Shown here: positions 15,619-22,923 of the stretch, in pieces
Position numbering within the stretch: position 1 is the first letter of the stretch
How the letters are laid out: each line of letters opens with the position of its first letter
Source of the DNA: Deltaproteobacteria bacterium
GTDB lineage: Bacteria; Myxococcota_A; UBA796; SXON01
DNA: 48,305 nucleotides
Assembly (NCBI GenBank): GCA_947486185.1
Contig: CANKTH010000026.1
Span: 1 to 48,305 of the forward strand
Reading direction: 5' to 3'
The notes under the pieces: model-generated
What the model was told of the DNA's origin: nothing
Databases searched by the model: none
The model's input: only the letters and a program-made list of their open reading frames with translations
Program-made: the position numbers and the translations under genes

Positions 15619-16149
15619 ATGAAGAACTGGACCTGTGGTGCGTTGATCGGGCCGCTCCTCGCGGTAGCTTGCGCGGAGGAGCCGGTGGAGTCCAAAACGG
15701 CTCCGCCCCTTGAGTCGACCCCCCCGGGCACCACCGTGACCTGCGACGGCACGGAGCCAGTGCTCGAGAGCGTCTCCCTCGGAAACGCGGGCATGGTGAC
15801 GGGGGACGACGGGGACATGCCGGGTTTCGCCATCGGGCTCCACATCACCGACGCGGACGGCGATCTCCACCGGGTCGCGGCTGACATCTGGTTCGACGAC
15901 GTGCTCGACGGCGCGGTAGACGCGACGGGCGAGCCTCAGCTTTTCGCCGATTATTTCGACACCAATGAGGAGGCATGTACGGTGTTCAACCTTGACTTTT
16001 CGCTTGCGGTGGGGGTCAACGGTACGGATCTCGCCTACAACACCGCCTACGAAGTGGTCGCGGTGGTGATCGACGACGCCGGACTTCGCTCCAATTCTGC
16101 GCTGGGTATGGGCTATACGCCCAACGAAGACGGCTCGGACGGCGGCTGA
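15619..16149 (+). CDS. Predicted lipoprotein, function unknown
   Basis: The 176-aa product MKNWTCGALIGPLLAVACAEEPV has a signal with lipobox AVAC (Cys18). A Pro/Thr linker follows, then a compact acidic beta-type domain with DADGDLHRVAADIWFDD, a pattern of loops rich in Asp and Gly that could bind Ca2+. The end is NEDGSDGG. SD GGAGG sits at 15611-15615, 3 nt before ATG 15619; an in-frame ATG 15592 is less likely. It lies 4 nt upstream of purM, so it may be cotranscribed with the purine genes, an odd pairing. Confidence 0.7.
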   Translation: MKNWTCGALIGPLLAVACAEEPVESKTAPPLESTPPGTTVTCDGTEPVLESVSLGNAGMVTGDDGDMPGFAIGLHITDADGDLHRVAADIWFDDVLDGAVDATGEPQLFADYFDTNEEACTVFNLDFSLAVGVNGTDLAYNTAYEVVAVVIDDAGLRSNSALGMGYTPNEDGSDGG

Positions 16150-16153
16150 ACCG

Positions 16154-17155
16154 ATGTCGCGCGCGTACCGGGAGGCCGGTGTCGATATCGACGCCGGGGA
16201 AGAGGTGGTGTCCCGGATCACCCGTCATGTACGATCGACCTTCCGACCGGGGGTGATCGGCGATATTGGTGGTTTTGGCGGTATGTTTGCCGTGCCCAAT
16301 GGCTACTCGGAGCCGGTGCTGGTCAGCGGCACGGACGGCGTAGGTACCAAGCTCCTGCTCGCGCAGGCCCTCGGCCGTCACGACACCATCGGCATCGATC
16401 TCGTGGCCATGTGCGTCAACGACGTCGTAGTGTGCGGTGCTGAACCTCTGTTCTTTCTCGACTACTTTGCGACAGGCCGCCTGGAGCCGGCGGTCGCCGA
16501 GGCGGTGGTGGCGGGCATCGCCGCGGGGTGCCGCCAGGCCGGATGCGCGTTGATCGGCGGTGAAACGGCGGAGATGCCTGGGATGTATGCTCCGGGCCAC
16601 TACGACCTCGCAGGCTTCTGCGTAGGCGTCGTTGAGCGCGCGCGGATGGTGGACGGTGCGCGGGTAGAGGCTGGGGACAAGCTCATCGGACTCGCCTCCA
16701 GCGGTCCGCACTCCAACGGCTATTCCCTCATCCGGAAGCTGGTGGAGGGTCTCGACCCGGCGCTGGACCCCGGAGGGTTGGGCGCGCCGCTGGGGGACGT
16801 GCTGCTGGCGCCTACCCGCATCTACGTTCGTGAGTTGCTCGCGCTGCGTGACCGGGTGGACCTCCGCGGTGCGGTGCACATCACCGGCGGGGGTTTCCTC
16901 GACAACATCCCGCGAATGCTGCCCCCCGGGCTGGGCGCGGCGGTTCGCCGTGACAGTTGGCCCGTGCCTCCGATTTTTGAGCTCCTGTGTGAGCGGGGAG
17001 GGCTGAGCGAGGAGGACCAGTTCCGCACCTTCAACAACGGCATCGGCATGGTGCTGCTGGTCCCGCCCGGCGACGCGGAGGCGCTGATCGGGCCAGGGGC
17101 CTGGTGTATCGGCGAGGTGGTGGCCGACCCCGAAGGGCGAGTGGTGCTGGTTTGA
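16154..17155 (+). CDS. purM: Phosphoribosylformylglycinamidine cyclo-ligase (AIR synthetase)
   Basis: The 333-aa product has typical PurM length. Conserved blocks: SGTDGVGTKLLLAQ (ATP/metal), IGIDLVAMCVNDVVVCGAEPLFFLDYFATG, the ALIGGETAEMPGMY loop and SSGPHSNGYSL. It makes AIR from FGAM in de novo purine synthesis. The stop overlaps the TTG start of purN in a TTGA arrangement, so PurN translation is coupled. No SD is visible before ATG 16154; translation may be coupled to the lipoprotein 4 nt upstream. Confidence 0.96.
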   Translation: MSRAYREAGVDIDAGEEVVSRITRHVRSTFRPGVIGDIGGFGGMFAVPNGYSEPVLVSGTDGVGTKLLLAQALGRHDTIGIDLVAMCVNDVVVCGAEPLFFLDYFATGRLEPAVAEAVVAGIAAGCRQAGCALIGGETAEMPGMYAPGHYDLAGFCVGVVERARMVDGARVEAGDKLIGLASSGPHSNGYSLIRKLVEGLDPALDPGGLGAPLGDVLLAPTRIYVRELLALRDRVDLRGAVHITGGGFLDNIPRMLPPGLGAAVRRDSWPVPPIFELLCERGGLSEEDQFRTFNNGIGMVLLVPPGDAEALIGPGAWCIGEVVADPEGRVVLV

Positions 17156-17811
17156 TCCGTCGTGCGCCGGTGGCGGTGCTGCTGTCCGGGCGCGGCTCGA
17201 ACCTGCAGGCGCTGCTCGACGCGACTGGGCAGCCCGAATTTCCCGCAGAGATCGTGCGGGTCATCAGCAACGTGCCGGGCGCCGGCGGCCTCGAGCGCGC
17301 CGCAGCGGCCGGGGTGCCCACCATGGTCGTGTCGCACCGGGATCGCAGCCGGGAGGCCTTCGAAACGGCGCTGCTGGACGCGCTCGCAGAGGGGCCCTGG
17401 CCGGAGTGGGTGCTGCTCGCGGGCTTCATGCGCGTGCTCGGTGCCACCTTCCTGGCCGCGTTCCCGGGTCGGGTGCTCAACATCCATCCAGCGTTGCTCC
17501 CCGCGTTCCCGGGACTCCATGGTCCGGCACAAGCCCTCGCGGCCGGCGTGGTTCAGGCGGGGGCGACGGTGCACGTGGTGGACGCGGGCGTCGACACCGG
17601 CCCGATCCTGGCACAAGGCAGCGTGCCAGTGCACGGCGACGACGACGAGGCTCGGTTGGCTGCGCGAATCCTCCAGCTCGAGCATCGGCTTTTCCCGATG
17701 GTGCTGCGGCAGGCCGCGGAGGGCCGGATCACGGTTGCGGGCAGGCGGGCGGAGGTGCGGCTGGCCCCGGGCGAGACACGGTGGCTGGTGGCTCCTCCGG
17801 ACATGCCCTGA
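17152..17811 (+). CDS. purN: Phosphoribosylglycinamide formyltransferase
   Basis: The 219-aa product carries the GART signature: LLSGRGSNLQALLDA for PRPP-moiety binding, the catalytic Asn110-x-His112 in LNIHPALLPAFPG, and Asp148 in VDAGVDTGPILAQ, matching E. coli Asn106, His108 and Asp144 with an offset of four. It transfers a formyl group from 10-formyl-THF to GAR. Homology starts at the TTG at 17152, which overlaps the purM stop (TTGA); there is no in-frame ATG near this point. The start codon choice is inferred from alignment memory and the coupling pattern. Confidence 0.93.
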   Translation: MIRRAPVAVLLSGRGSNLQALLDATGQPEFPAEIVRVISNVPGAGGLERAAAAGVPTMVVSHRDRSREAFETALLDALAEGPWPEWVLLAGFMRVLGATFLAAFPGRVLNIHPALLPAFPGLHGPAQALAAGVVQAGATVHVVDAGVDTGPILAQGSVPVHGDDDEARLAARILQLEHRLFPMVLRQAAEGRITVAGRRAEVRLAPGETRWLVAPPDMP

Positions 17812-17846
17812 AAATGCTGCTTTACTGCTGATGACTGGCGGATTCG

Positions 17847-17877
17847 GCGCGGGGTCCCTTCCCCGTTGACCCCGCGC
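17847..17877. promoter_or_regulatory. 10-bp palindrome overlapping the -35 of the spike-like gene promoter
   Basis: GCGCGGGGTC (17847-17856) and GACCCCGCGC (17868-17877) form a perfect inverted repeat with an 11-nt centre. The right arm overlaps the -35 hexamer TTGACC. It could be an operator for a dimeric repressor or a GC-rich terminator hairpin for purN. No T-run follows, which slightly favours the operator reading. Confidence 0.4.
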
Positions 17878-17895
17878 CCGCCGCTCCCCTATACT
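17866..17895 (+). promoter_or_regulatory. Sigma70-type promoter of the tandem spike-like genes
   Basis: TTGACC (17866-17871) and TATACT (17890-17895) are spaced by 18 nt; both match five of six consensus positions. A start near 17902 gives a 16-nt leader holding the SD AGAAGGAG (17904-17911) before GTG 17918. This is the clearest promoter in the window. Confidence 0.7.
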
Positions 17896-17917
17896 TGGAA
17901 GCTAGAAGGAGTCTGTC

Positions 17918-18574
17918 GTGCCAAAGGTCACTGATCGCCATGGCCGCCCCGTCGCCGGGCAGATGCCCGGCATGGTCGAGGCAATCGTTGTGGACAACGT
18001 GGATCCCGAGCAGCTTGGTCGGGTCAAGCTGAAGTTCCCGACCCTGCCCGACATGCCCGAGAGCTTCTGGGCCCGGCTCGCGATGCCTATGGCGGGGCGG
18101 GAGCGCGGCTGGATGACCATCCCGGAAATCGAGGACGAGGTGCTCGTGTCGTTTGTCCACGGTGACGTGCACAACGCCATCGTGCTCGGCTCCCTGTACA
18201 ATGGGGTGGACACGCCGCCCTATGCAAACGAGGACGGGGAGAACAACCTACGTGTTTTCCAGAGTCGTTCTGGTCATCGTGTGACCTTCGATGACACGGC
18301 CGGCGCAGAGCGCGTGGAGATGATCCTGCACAACGAAGAGATCCGGCTGATCTGGGACAGCACCGAGAAGGTGATGTCGATCTATTCGGGTAAGGACATC
18401 ATCGTCGAGGCGGTGGAGACCGTGTCCTTCAAGTGTAAAGATTTCATCCTCGAAGCGAGCAATTCGATATCCATGAAGGCCGGAGCCACCATGGAGGTGA
18501 AGACCGGCCAGGGCTGCACAGTGGACGGCGGGGCCATGCTGGTCCTCACCGCCGCGACGACCAACATCAACTGA
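17918..18574 (+). CDS. Phage baseplate V / VgrG-like OB-fold spike protein 1
   Basis: The 218-aa product has an N-terminal gp5/VgrG-type OB fold (residues 18-98): GMVEAIVVDNVDPEQLGRVKLKFP, WARLAMPMAGRERGWMTIPEIEDEVLVSF and NAIVLGSLYNGVDTPPY. This pattern is typical of gpV/VgrG proteins of contractile injection systems and phage baseplates. The C-terminal half has strand-like repeats (IIVEAVETVSFKCKDFI, LEASNSISMKAG, MEVKTGQG), consistent with a beta-helix spike, but it is short. Start is GTG 17918 with SD AGAAGGAG. It is followed 15 nt later by a paralogue; no tail sheath, tube or ClpV-like gene is present in the window. Confidence 0.8.
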   Translation: MPKVTDRHGRPVAGQMPGMVEAIVVDNVDPEQLGRVKLKFPTLPDMPESFWARLAMPMAGRERGWMTIPEIEDEVLVSFVHGDVHNAIVLGSLYNGVDTPPYANEDGENNLRVFQSRSGHRVTFDDTAGAERVEMILHNEEIRLIWDSTEKVMSIYSGKDIIVEAVETVSFKCKDFILEASNSISMKAGATMEVKTGQGCTVDGGAMLVLTAATTNIN

Positions 18575-19110
18575 AGGAGGGCGTTCACCATGATGAACGG
18601 TGTGGTCGTCGGGTTGGTGGTCGACAATGTGGATCCTGATTCCAACGGGAAGATCAAGTGCAAGTACCCGACGGACCATGAATCGCCGCCCGAGACGTGG
18701 TGGCTGCGCCTCATGAGTCCCATGGCGGGTAAGAAGCGCGGTCTGGTCATGCTCCCCGACGTCGGAACCGAGGTCTTGATTGGCTTCGCCTATCGAACGA
18801 TGGCGCCCTACATCGTCGGCGCTTTGTACAACGGTGCCGAGGACAAACCCAAGCCCTACGCGAACGAAGACGGAAACGACGATCATCGCCGCTTCTGGTC
18901 CCGGAACTCTCAGTGGCTCGACATCGACGACACCCCCGGCGCCGAGCGTATCGAGTTCATCAACACCACCGAGAACGACGCGATCTACACCGAGCTTCAC
19001 TCGGCCAACAAGGTCGTCACGATGAAGACGAAGAAGGACTTCATCGTCGAGGCGGTGGAGACGGTGTCGTTCAAGTGTAAAGATTTCAAGTTGGAAGCCA
19101 GCAACTCGAT
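18401..19110 (+). repeat. Duplicated 68-nt block in the two spike genes
   Basis: Bases 18401-18468 and 19043-19110 align without gaps at 60 of 68 positions, while flanking parts of the two genes are far less alike. Mismatches include both silent and non-silent changes (a short non-silent patch is ATC CTC versus AAG TTG). This fits a tandem gene duplication with local conservation or gene conversion. Confidence 0.6.
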
Positions 19111-19282
19111 CGCGATGGAGGCTTGCATGACGGGAGTCTTCACCGCCGGCGCCAGCGCGAAGTGGGAGAGCGGCACCACCCAGCTGTACAAGGCCGGCAA
19201 GGTGGACATCAACGGCGGCACTCCGGGGCAGCCCACGCCGCCCAAGGCGCTGCCGCCGCACAAACACCCGCCGACCAAGTAG
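18590..19282 (+). CDS. Phage baseplate V / VgrG-like OB-fold spike protein 2 (paralogue)
   Basis: The 230-aa product is a paralogue of the preceding gene with the same OB-fold landmarks: VVVGLVVDNVDPDSNGKIKCKYP, WWLRLMSPMAGKKRGLVMLPDVGTEVLIGF, YIVGALYNGAEDKPKPY. It shares a highly similar IVEAVETVSFKCKDF block. It ends in a Pro-rich tail LPPHKHPPTK. The His-x-His is reminiscent of the iron-binding apex of phage P2 gpV-type spikes; whether it binds metal is inference. A strong SD (AAGGAGG) lies 9 nt before ATG 18590. Cotranscribed with spike 1. Confidence 0.8.
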   Translation: MMNGVVVGLVVDNVDPDSNGKIKCKYPTDHESPPETWWLRLMSPMAGKKRGLVMLPDVGTEVLIGFAYRTMAPYIVGALYNGAEDKPKPYANEDGNDDHRRFWSRNSQWLDIDDTPGAERIEFINTTENDAIYTELHSANKVVTMKTKKDFIVEAVETVSFKCKDFKLEASNSIAMEACMTGVFTAGASAKWESGTTQLYKAGKVDINGGTPGQPTPPKALPPHKHPPTK

Positions 19283-19329
19283 GCCACGCGCAGGGCTAGC
19301 TCTCCCGTAGCGCCGCGCGAACCGCGAGG

Positions 19330-19710
19330 TCAGTTGTCCTGCGCGCCGTCCACGATCCAGCTGCGGATTCGCTCCAGCTTGGCGGCGTCGAGCGGCTGCC
19401 CAGGCGGCATGACCTCCGCGGTGTCGGGGTGCTCAAGACGCTCGACCAGGTATGACCCGTCGGGATCTCCTGGGACGACGCGTATTTTGCCCGCCTCAGA
19501 CGCGGCGGCGTTCACGAGCTGGGCGTAGCTCAGTTCGGGGTCGAGCTTGAGCAGGCCCGAGTTTCCGCCGTCACCGTGGCACGAGCTGAACGCGCACGAT
19601 TTGCTGAAGATGTCCGTCTGGATCTCAGTCAGCGTCGCCGGGGTTTCGTCCGGGCTGTTCGAGTCTTTGCCGCCAGAACAGGCGACGAGCCACAAGAGGG
19701 GGATCATCAT
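19330..19710 (-). CDS. Predicted lipoprotein with a CxxxxCH haem-like motif
   Basis: The 126-aa product MMIPLLWLVACSGG is a short signal with lipobox LVAC (Cys11). A candidate c-type haem site CAFSSCH (Cys39-x4-Cys44-His45) follows, with a possible distal Met in EVMPPGQPLD near residue 100. This layout resembles small cytochrome-like lipoproteins found in planctomycetes and myxobacteria with CxxCH variants. CX4CH is rarer than CXXCH, so haem attachment is likely but not certain. A periplasmic electron-transfer role would follow. ATG 19710 overlaps the upstream methyltransferase stop (TGATG). Confidence 0.75.
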   Translation of the reverse strand: MMIPLLWLVACSGGKDSNSPDETPATLTEIQTDIFSKSCAFSSCHGDGGNSGLLKLDPELSYAQLVNAAASEAGKIRVVPGDPDGSYLVERLEHPDTAEVMPPGQPLDAAKLERIRSWIVDGAQDN

Positions 19711-21419
19711 CAGCGCTCCTTGCCGCCAGGATGCTGCGCGGCGGCGCGCCTGTCAACGGACGGGGAGAGGCTCCGGGCCAGCGCGGTGAACGCGGCCTCA
19801 CCGAGTCCGAGCGCGAGGACCGCATGTACGAGGTCACCGTGTAGCCGGGGCCCCGCGGCGTTCGCGGCGGGGAGCGCGGGCGCTTCCTTCACGCGCAACA
19901 CCTCCACAAAGGGCCGGATCAGCCCAGCACGTTCGGCGAACCAAGCGCGCGTGCGCGGGTCGTGACCCGCCACAGGGTGGCCGGCGCGGCCCAACGCAAC
20001 CAGGGCGCCCAGGGCGACCTCGTCCCCTCGGACGAAGCCGCCGTCGCGGGACCGCTCTTGCGGCCTCCCCCGCCCATGCGCGTGGCGGGCGCCCCGACCT
20101 GCAGGTGGCGCGGCCGCGTCCCCCCCTTCGCCAGCGGCGTCGAGCGTGACCTGCAGCAGGCTATGGCCGGCCAGCCGCGCGAGGCGTCGGAAACGTGCAC
20201 CGGGCAGGCGGCCCGAGTCGCCGGTGTCGCCGATCACGAGGGTCAGGAGGGCCCGGGGCGCTCCGGAGGCCCCAGACCAACCGTGGGGGTCGGTCCAGGG
20301 GCTGCGGCGCCCAGGGCCGGGGCGGGAGGGCCGCGCGCCGGGCCGGACTCGGACGAGGTGGCCAACCGCCTCGACCTCGGGGGTCTGCGGGAACAGGTCG
20401 AGGGCACACAGCTCCGTGAGCTCGAAGCCGTAGGCACCGAGTATGTCGAGGTCGCGCGCGAAGCTCTCAGGGCCGCAGGAGACGTAGATGACCCGGTCGG
20501 TCACGCGGCTGAGCTGCGCCAGGGTGCGCGGGTCGCTGCCGCGCCGCGCCGGGTTGAGGATCACCACGTCGAAACATTCGTCCCAGTCCAGCGCCTCCAC
20601 CGGCGTGTTCTGCACCTCCAGGCCCGGCGGTGCGCCCCACGCGGCGGCGGCGGCGGCCTCAGGCACCTCCTCCACCGCCAGGACCCGACGGCGGCCCGGC
20701 GCCAGCAGCCGGGCATAAGCGCCGACCCCCGCGTAGAGGTCGAGCACGGTCTGGGCGGAGCCGACGAGGTGGTGGATCACCGCGTGGAGCTGGGAGGCGT
20801 TGCGGGGATCCGCCTGAAAGAAGGCACCCGGGTGGAGCTGGTAGCGGGACTCGCCGATGCCCTCTTCCAACGCTGGCTCTCCCGCAATCACGCGAGGCCG
20901 CTGCCCCATCACGCGCCGGCCGTCCGGGGCGCGACGACTCACGGCGACCGATACAAGGCCGGGCACCCGGCGCATCAGGGCCCGAGCGGCGCGCGCCCCT
21001 CCCACGAGCTCACCGTCCTCCGTGTTCAGCACAAGCTGAAGGTGACCGTTCAAGGAGGAGATCCGCAGGTCCACCGAGTGCAGGGTGGCGTCTCGGGCGC
21101 TGAACCCCGTCAGCAGCTGGGCGAGGGCGGCCCGCAGCCTGGGCTCGAGCACGAGGCAGCCCGGGGTGGCGTGCAGCTCGGAGCTGACTGGATCGTAGAG
21201 TCCGGCGACGAACTCGTTCTCTCGACGTTGAACCGGAAGTTTGAGTCGATGCCGATAAGCCTCGGTGTAGAGCGCGGGCAGCACGGTGGGTGCGGTCGGC
21301 ATACCGGCGTACCGTGAGAGCGCCGCGTTGAGACGATTCTTTTTGTGTTCCAGCTGTTCGTCGTACGGCAGCTCGGCCAGCCCACAGCCTGGACAGGCGG
21401 GGCGGTAGGGGCACAACAT
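19710..21419 (-). CDS. TrmA/RlmD-type 23S rRNA (uracil-5-)-methyltransferase with unusual C-terminal extension
   Basis: The 569-aa product opens with Cys3-x5-Cys9-x2-Cys12 and a later Cys88, the same spacing as the 4Fe-4S ligands of E. coli RlmD (RumA). The TRAM domain that normally precedes this is absent. Then come FFQAD (about 200), the SAM loop LDLYAGVGAYA (226-236), NPARRG (289-294) and the catalytic Cys315 in YVSCGPESFARDL. This part methylates uracil in RNA. Residues 370-569 are extra, low-complexity and Gly/Ala/Arg-rich, with a stretch (ARFRRLARLAGHSLL, GRAGHPVAGHDPRTRAWFAERAGLIRPF) like the C-terminal half of RluA pseudouridine synthases, lacking a visible HRLD motif. Coupled on both sides by 1-nt overlaps. 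Confidence 0.85.
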   Translation of the reverse strand: MLCPYRPACPGCGLAELPYDEQLEHKKNRLNAALSRYAGMPTAPTVLPALYTEAYRHRLKLPVQRRENEFVAGLYDPVSSELHATPGCLVLEPRLRAALAQLLTGFSARDATLHSVDLRISSLNGHLQLVLNTEDGELVGGARAARALMRRVPGLVSVAVSRRAPDGRRVMGQRPRVIAGEPALEEGIGESRYQLHPGAFFQADPRNASQLHAVIHHLVGSAQTVLDLYAGVGAYARLLAPGRRRVLAVEEVPEAAAAAAWGAPPGLEVQNTPVEALDWDECFDVVILNPARRGSDPRTLAQLSRVTDRVIYVSCGPESFARDLDILGAYGFELTELCALDLFPQTPEVEAVGHLVRVRPGARPSRPGPGRRSPWTDPHGWSGASGAPRALLTLVIGDTGDSGRLPGARFRRLARLAGHSLLQVTLDAAGEGGDAAAPPAGRGARHAHGRGRPQERSRDGGFVRGDEVALGALVALGRAGHPVAGHDPRTRAWFAERAGLIRPFVEVLRVKEAPALPAANAAGPRLHGDLVHAVLALGLGEAAFTALARSLSPSVDRRAAAQHPGGKER

Positions 21420-22909
21420 CAGTTCTTCCGGCGGTTCTGGATGACGAGGTCAGCGACGCCGTCGGCGTCAAGGTCGCTCACCGCGAACCGTGCGCCTGTC
21501 TCCTGGAAGGGTTGGTCGCCGGCGATCACCGTGGTCCGCGAAAGCACCTGCCCGCCGAAGAGGCCCACCGAGCTCACGGTCCACACGACGATAGCGCCGG
21601 CCTGGGCGTTGGCGCCAGCGTCGATTCCCGGCATACCTACAACGATTTCGTCACTGTCGGCCCCGTTGAGGTCTCCTGCGTCGAGCGCGAAACCCATACG
21701 AGCGTCGGCGTCTCGGGTCGCCTCGTCCCGGCTCTGCCATTCCCAGGTCAAGGTCGCGTTCGGCTGGAGGGGGTCGAGAAACTCGGAGATGTCGCTGGTG
21801 AGGCGCGCGTTGAGCTGCGAACCCAAGTAAAGGTGGACCGCGCCCGACATTGTCCTGATCGGCTCACCGGCGGAGGCCAGCACCGGGTCCACCCCCGGCG
21901 CGCCGACGAACAGATCGGGCCAGTCGTCGGAGTCGACGTTCGCCCAGGTCATCGCGGCGCCCAGGTAGCTCCCGCTCTCGCCCGTCAGGGTGAGCAAGGG
22001 CTCCGTGGCGTCAAAGTCCGGCCCAGCGCCGTACACGTACACCGCGCCCGGTGCACGTCCTCCGCCGGAATATGGTGCGCCGACGACCAGGTTCGCGAGG
22101 CCGCCATCTTGGAGGCTACGGTCGCACAGCACCGCACGGCCGTAGGCAGCGCCTCGCTCGGGAACCGGCGCGCGGACTTCGATCAGCCCAGTGCTGTTGA
22201 TCCGCGGGCTCTCTCCAAATGCGGGAGCGCTCCCCACGTAGACGGCGCCCGCGAGCTCGACGCCGCCGGCGGCGCCCGCCGCAGTGAGCGCAAACTCCCG
22301 TTTACCGTCGCCATCGATGTCGCCACATCCCGCGACGAGGCTCCCGAGCGCCAGCCCGGCCTCATGTCCGACCACCTCGAACGTGCGGCTGCCCGTGCTC
22401 AGTTGGCCCTCAAACCCCCCGCCGAGGGTCTCAAAAAAGTAGGCGGCGCCAGCGAGTACATGGTCCGCGTCGGAGGAGGCCCGGGGCGCCCCGACCATCA
22501 GGTAGCTCGCCTGCGCGGTCTCCCAGACGTCCAGCGCGGAGCCGAAGGCGTCACCGGGTTCTTCGCTGACTAAAGTTCCTATGGTAGTACCTGTATTTTC
22601 AAGGACGTCCGCGTCCAGCGAACGAAGCTCGCCGAGGTCCGGCATACCCAGCGTGACCCCACCGGCCCATCCGTGCAAAACCCAGTTATAACCAAACTCA
22701 TCGCCGGCAGCCCAGGTTGTGCTTGCGTTGGCGACCGGGTCGAGCAGCTCGCCGGGCGCCTCCAGGCCCCCGATCCGGTGCAGGTCGGCGGATCCGTAAA
22801 GGTCGGCGCACGCGGCCCCGGTACAGTCTCCGTCGCAGCCTGCCGCCGCGAATCCGGTGCAGAGCAGCGCCACGGGTACCCGAGCTGACCTTGCCGGACT
22901 ACGTTTCAC
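21419..22909 (-). CDS. FG-GAP / integrin-alpha-like beta-propeller lipoprotein
   Basis: The 496-aa product has a signal sequence with lipobox AAGC (Cys25). About seven FG-GAP-type repeats follow, each with an Asp-rich Ca2+ loop: GDIDGDGKREFAL, NVDSDDWPDLFVGAP, GDLNGADSDEIVVGMP, SDLDADGVADLVI, alternating with GAVYVY/GAVHLYLG strands. This predicts a Ca2+-binding surface propeller for protein or polysaccharide contact. Start GTG 22909 has no SD and sits only 14 nt from the divergent glgC ATG. First gene of a three-gene coupled minus unit (methyltransferase and haem-like lipoprotein follow). Confidence 0.82.
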   Translation of the reverse strand: MKRSPARSARVPVALLCTGFAAAGCDGDCTGAACADLYGSADLHRIGGLEAPGELLDPVANASTTWAAGDEFGYNWVLHGWAGGVTLGMPDLGELRSLDADVLENTGTTIGTLVSEEPGDAFGSALDVWETAQASYLMVGAPRASSDADHVLAGAAYFFETLGGGFEGQLSTGSRTFEVVGHEAGLALGSLVAGCGDIDGDGKREFALTAAGAAGGVELAGAVYVGSAPAFGESPRINSTGLIEVRAPVPERGAAYGRAVLCDRSLQDGGLANLVVGAPYSGGGRAPGAVYVYGAGPDFDATEPLLTLTGESGSYLGAAMTWANVDSDDWPDLFVGAPGVDPVLASAGEPIRTMSGAVHLYLGSQLNARLTSDISEFLDPLQPNATLTWEWQSRDEATRDADARMGFALDAGDLNGADSDEIVVGMPGIDAGANAQAGAIVVWTVSSVGLFGGQVLSRTTVIAGDQPFQETGARFAVSDLDADGVADLVIQNRRKN

Positions 22910-22923
22910 GGAACGGAGGCGTC

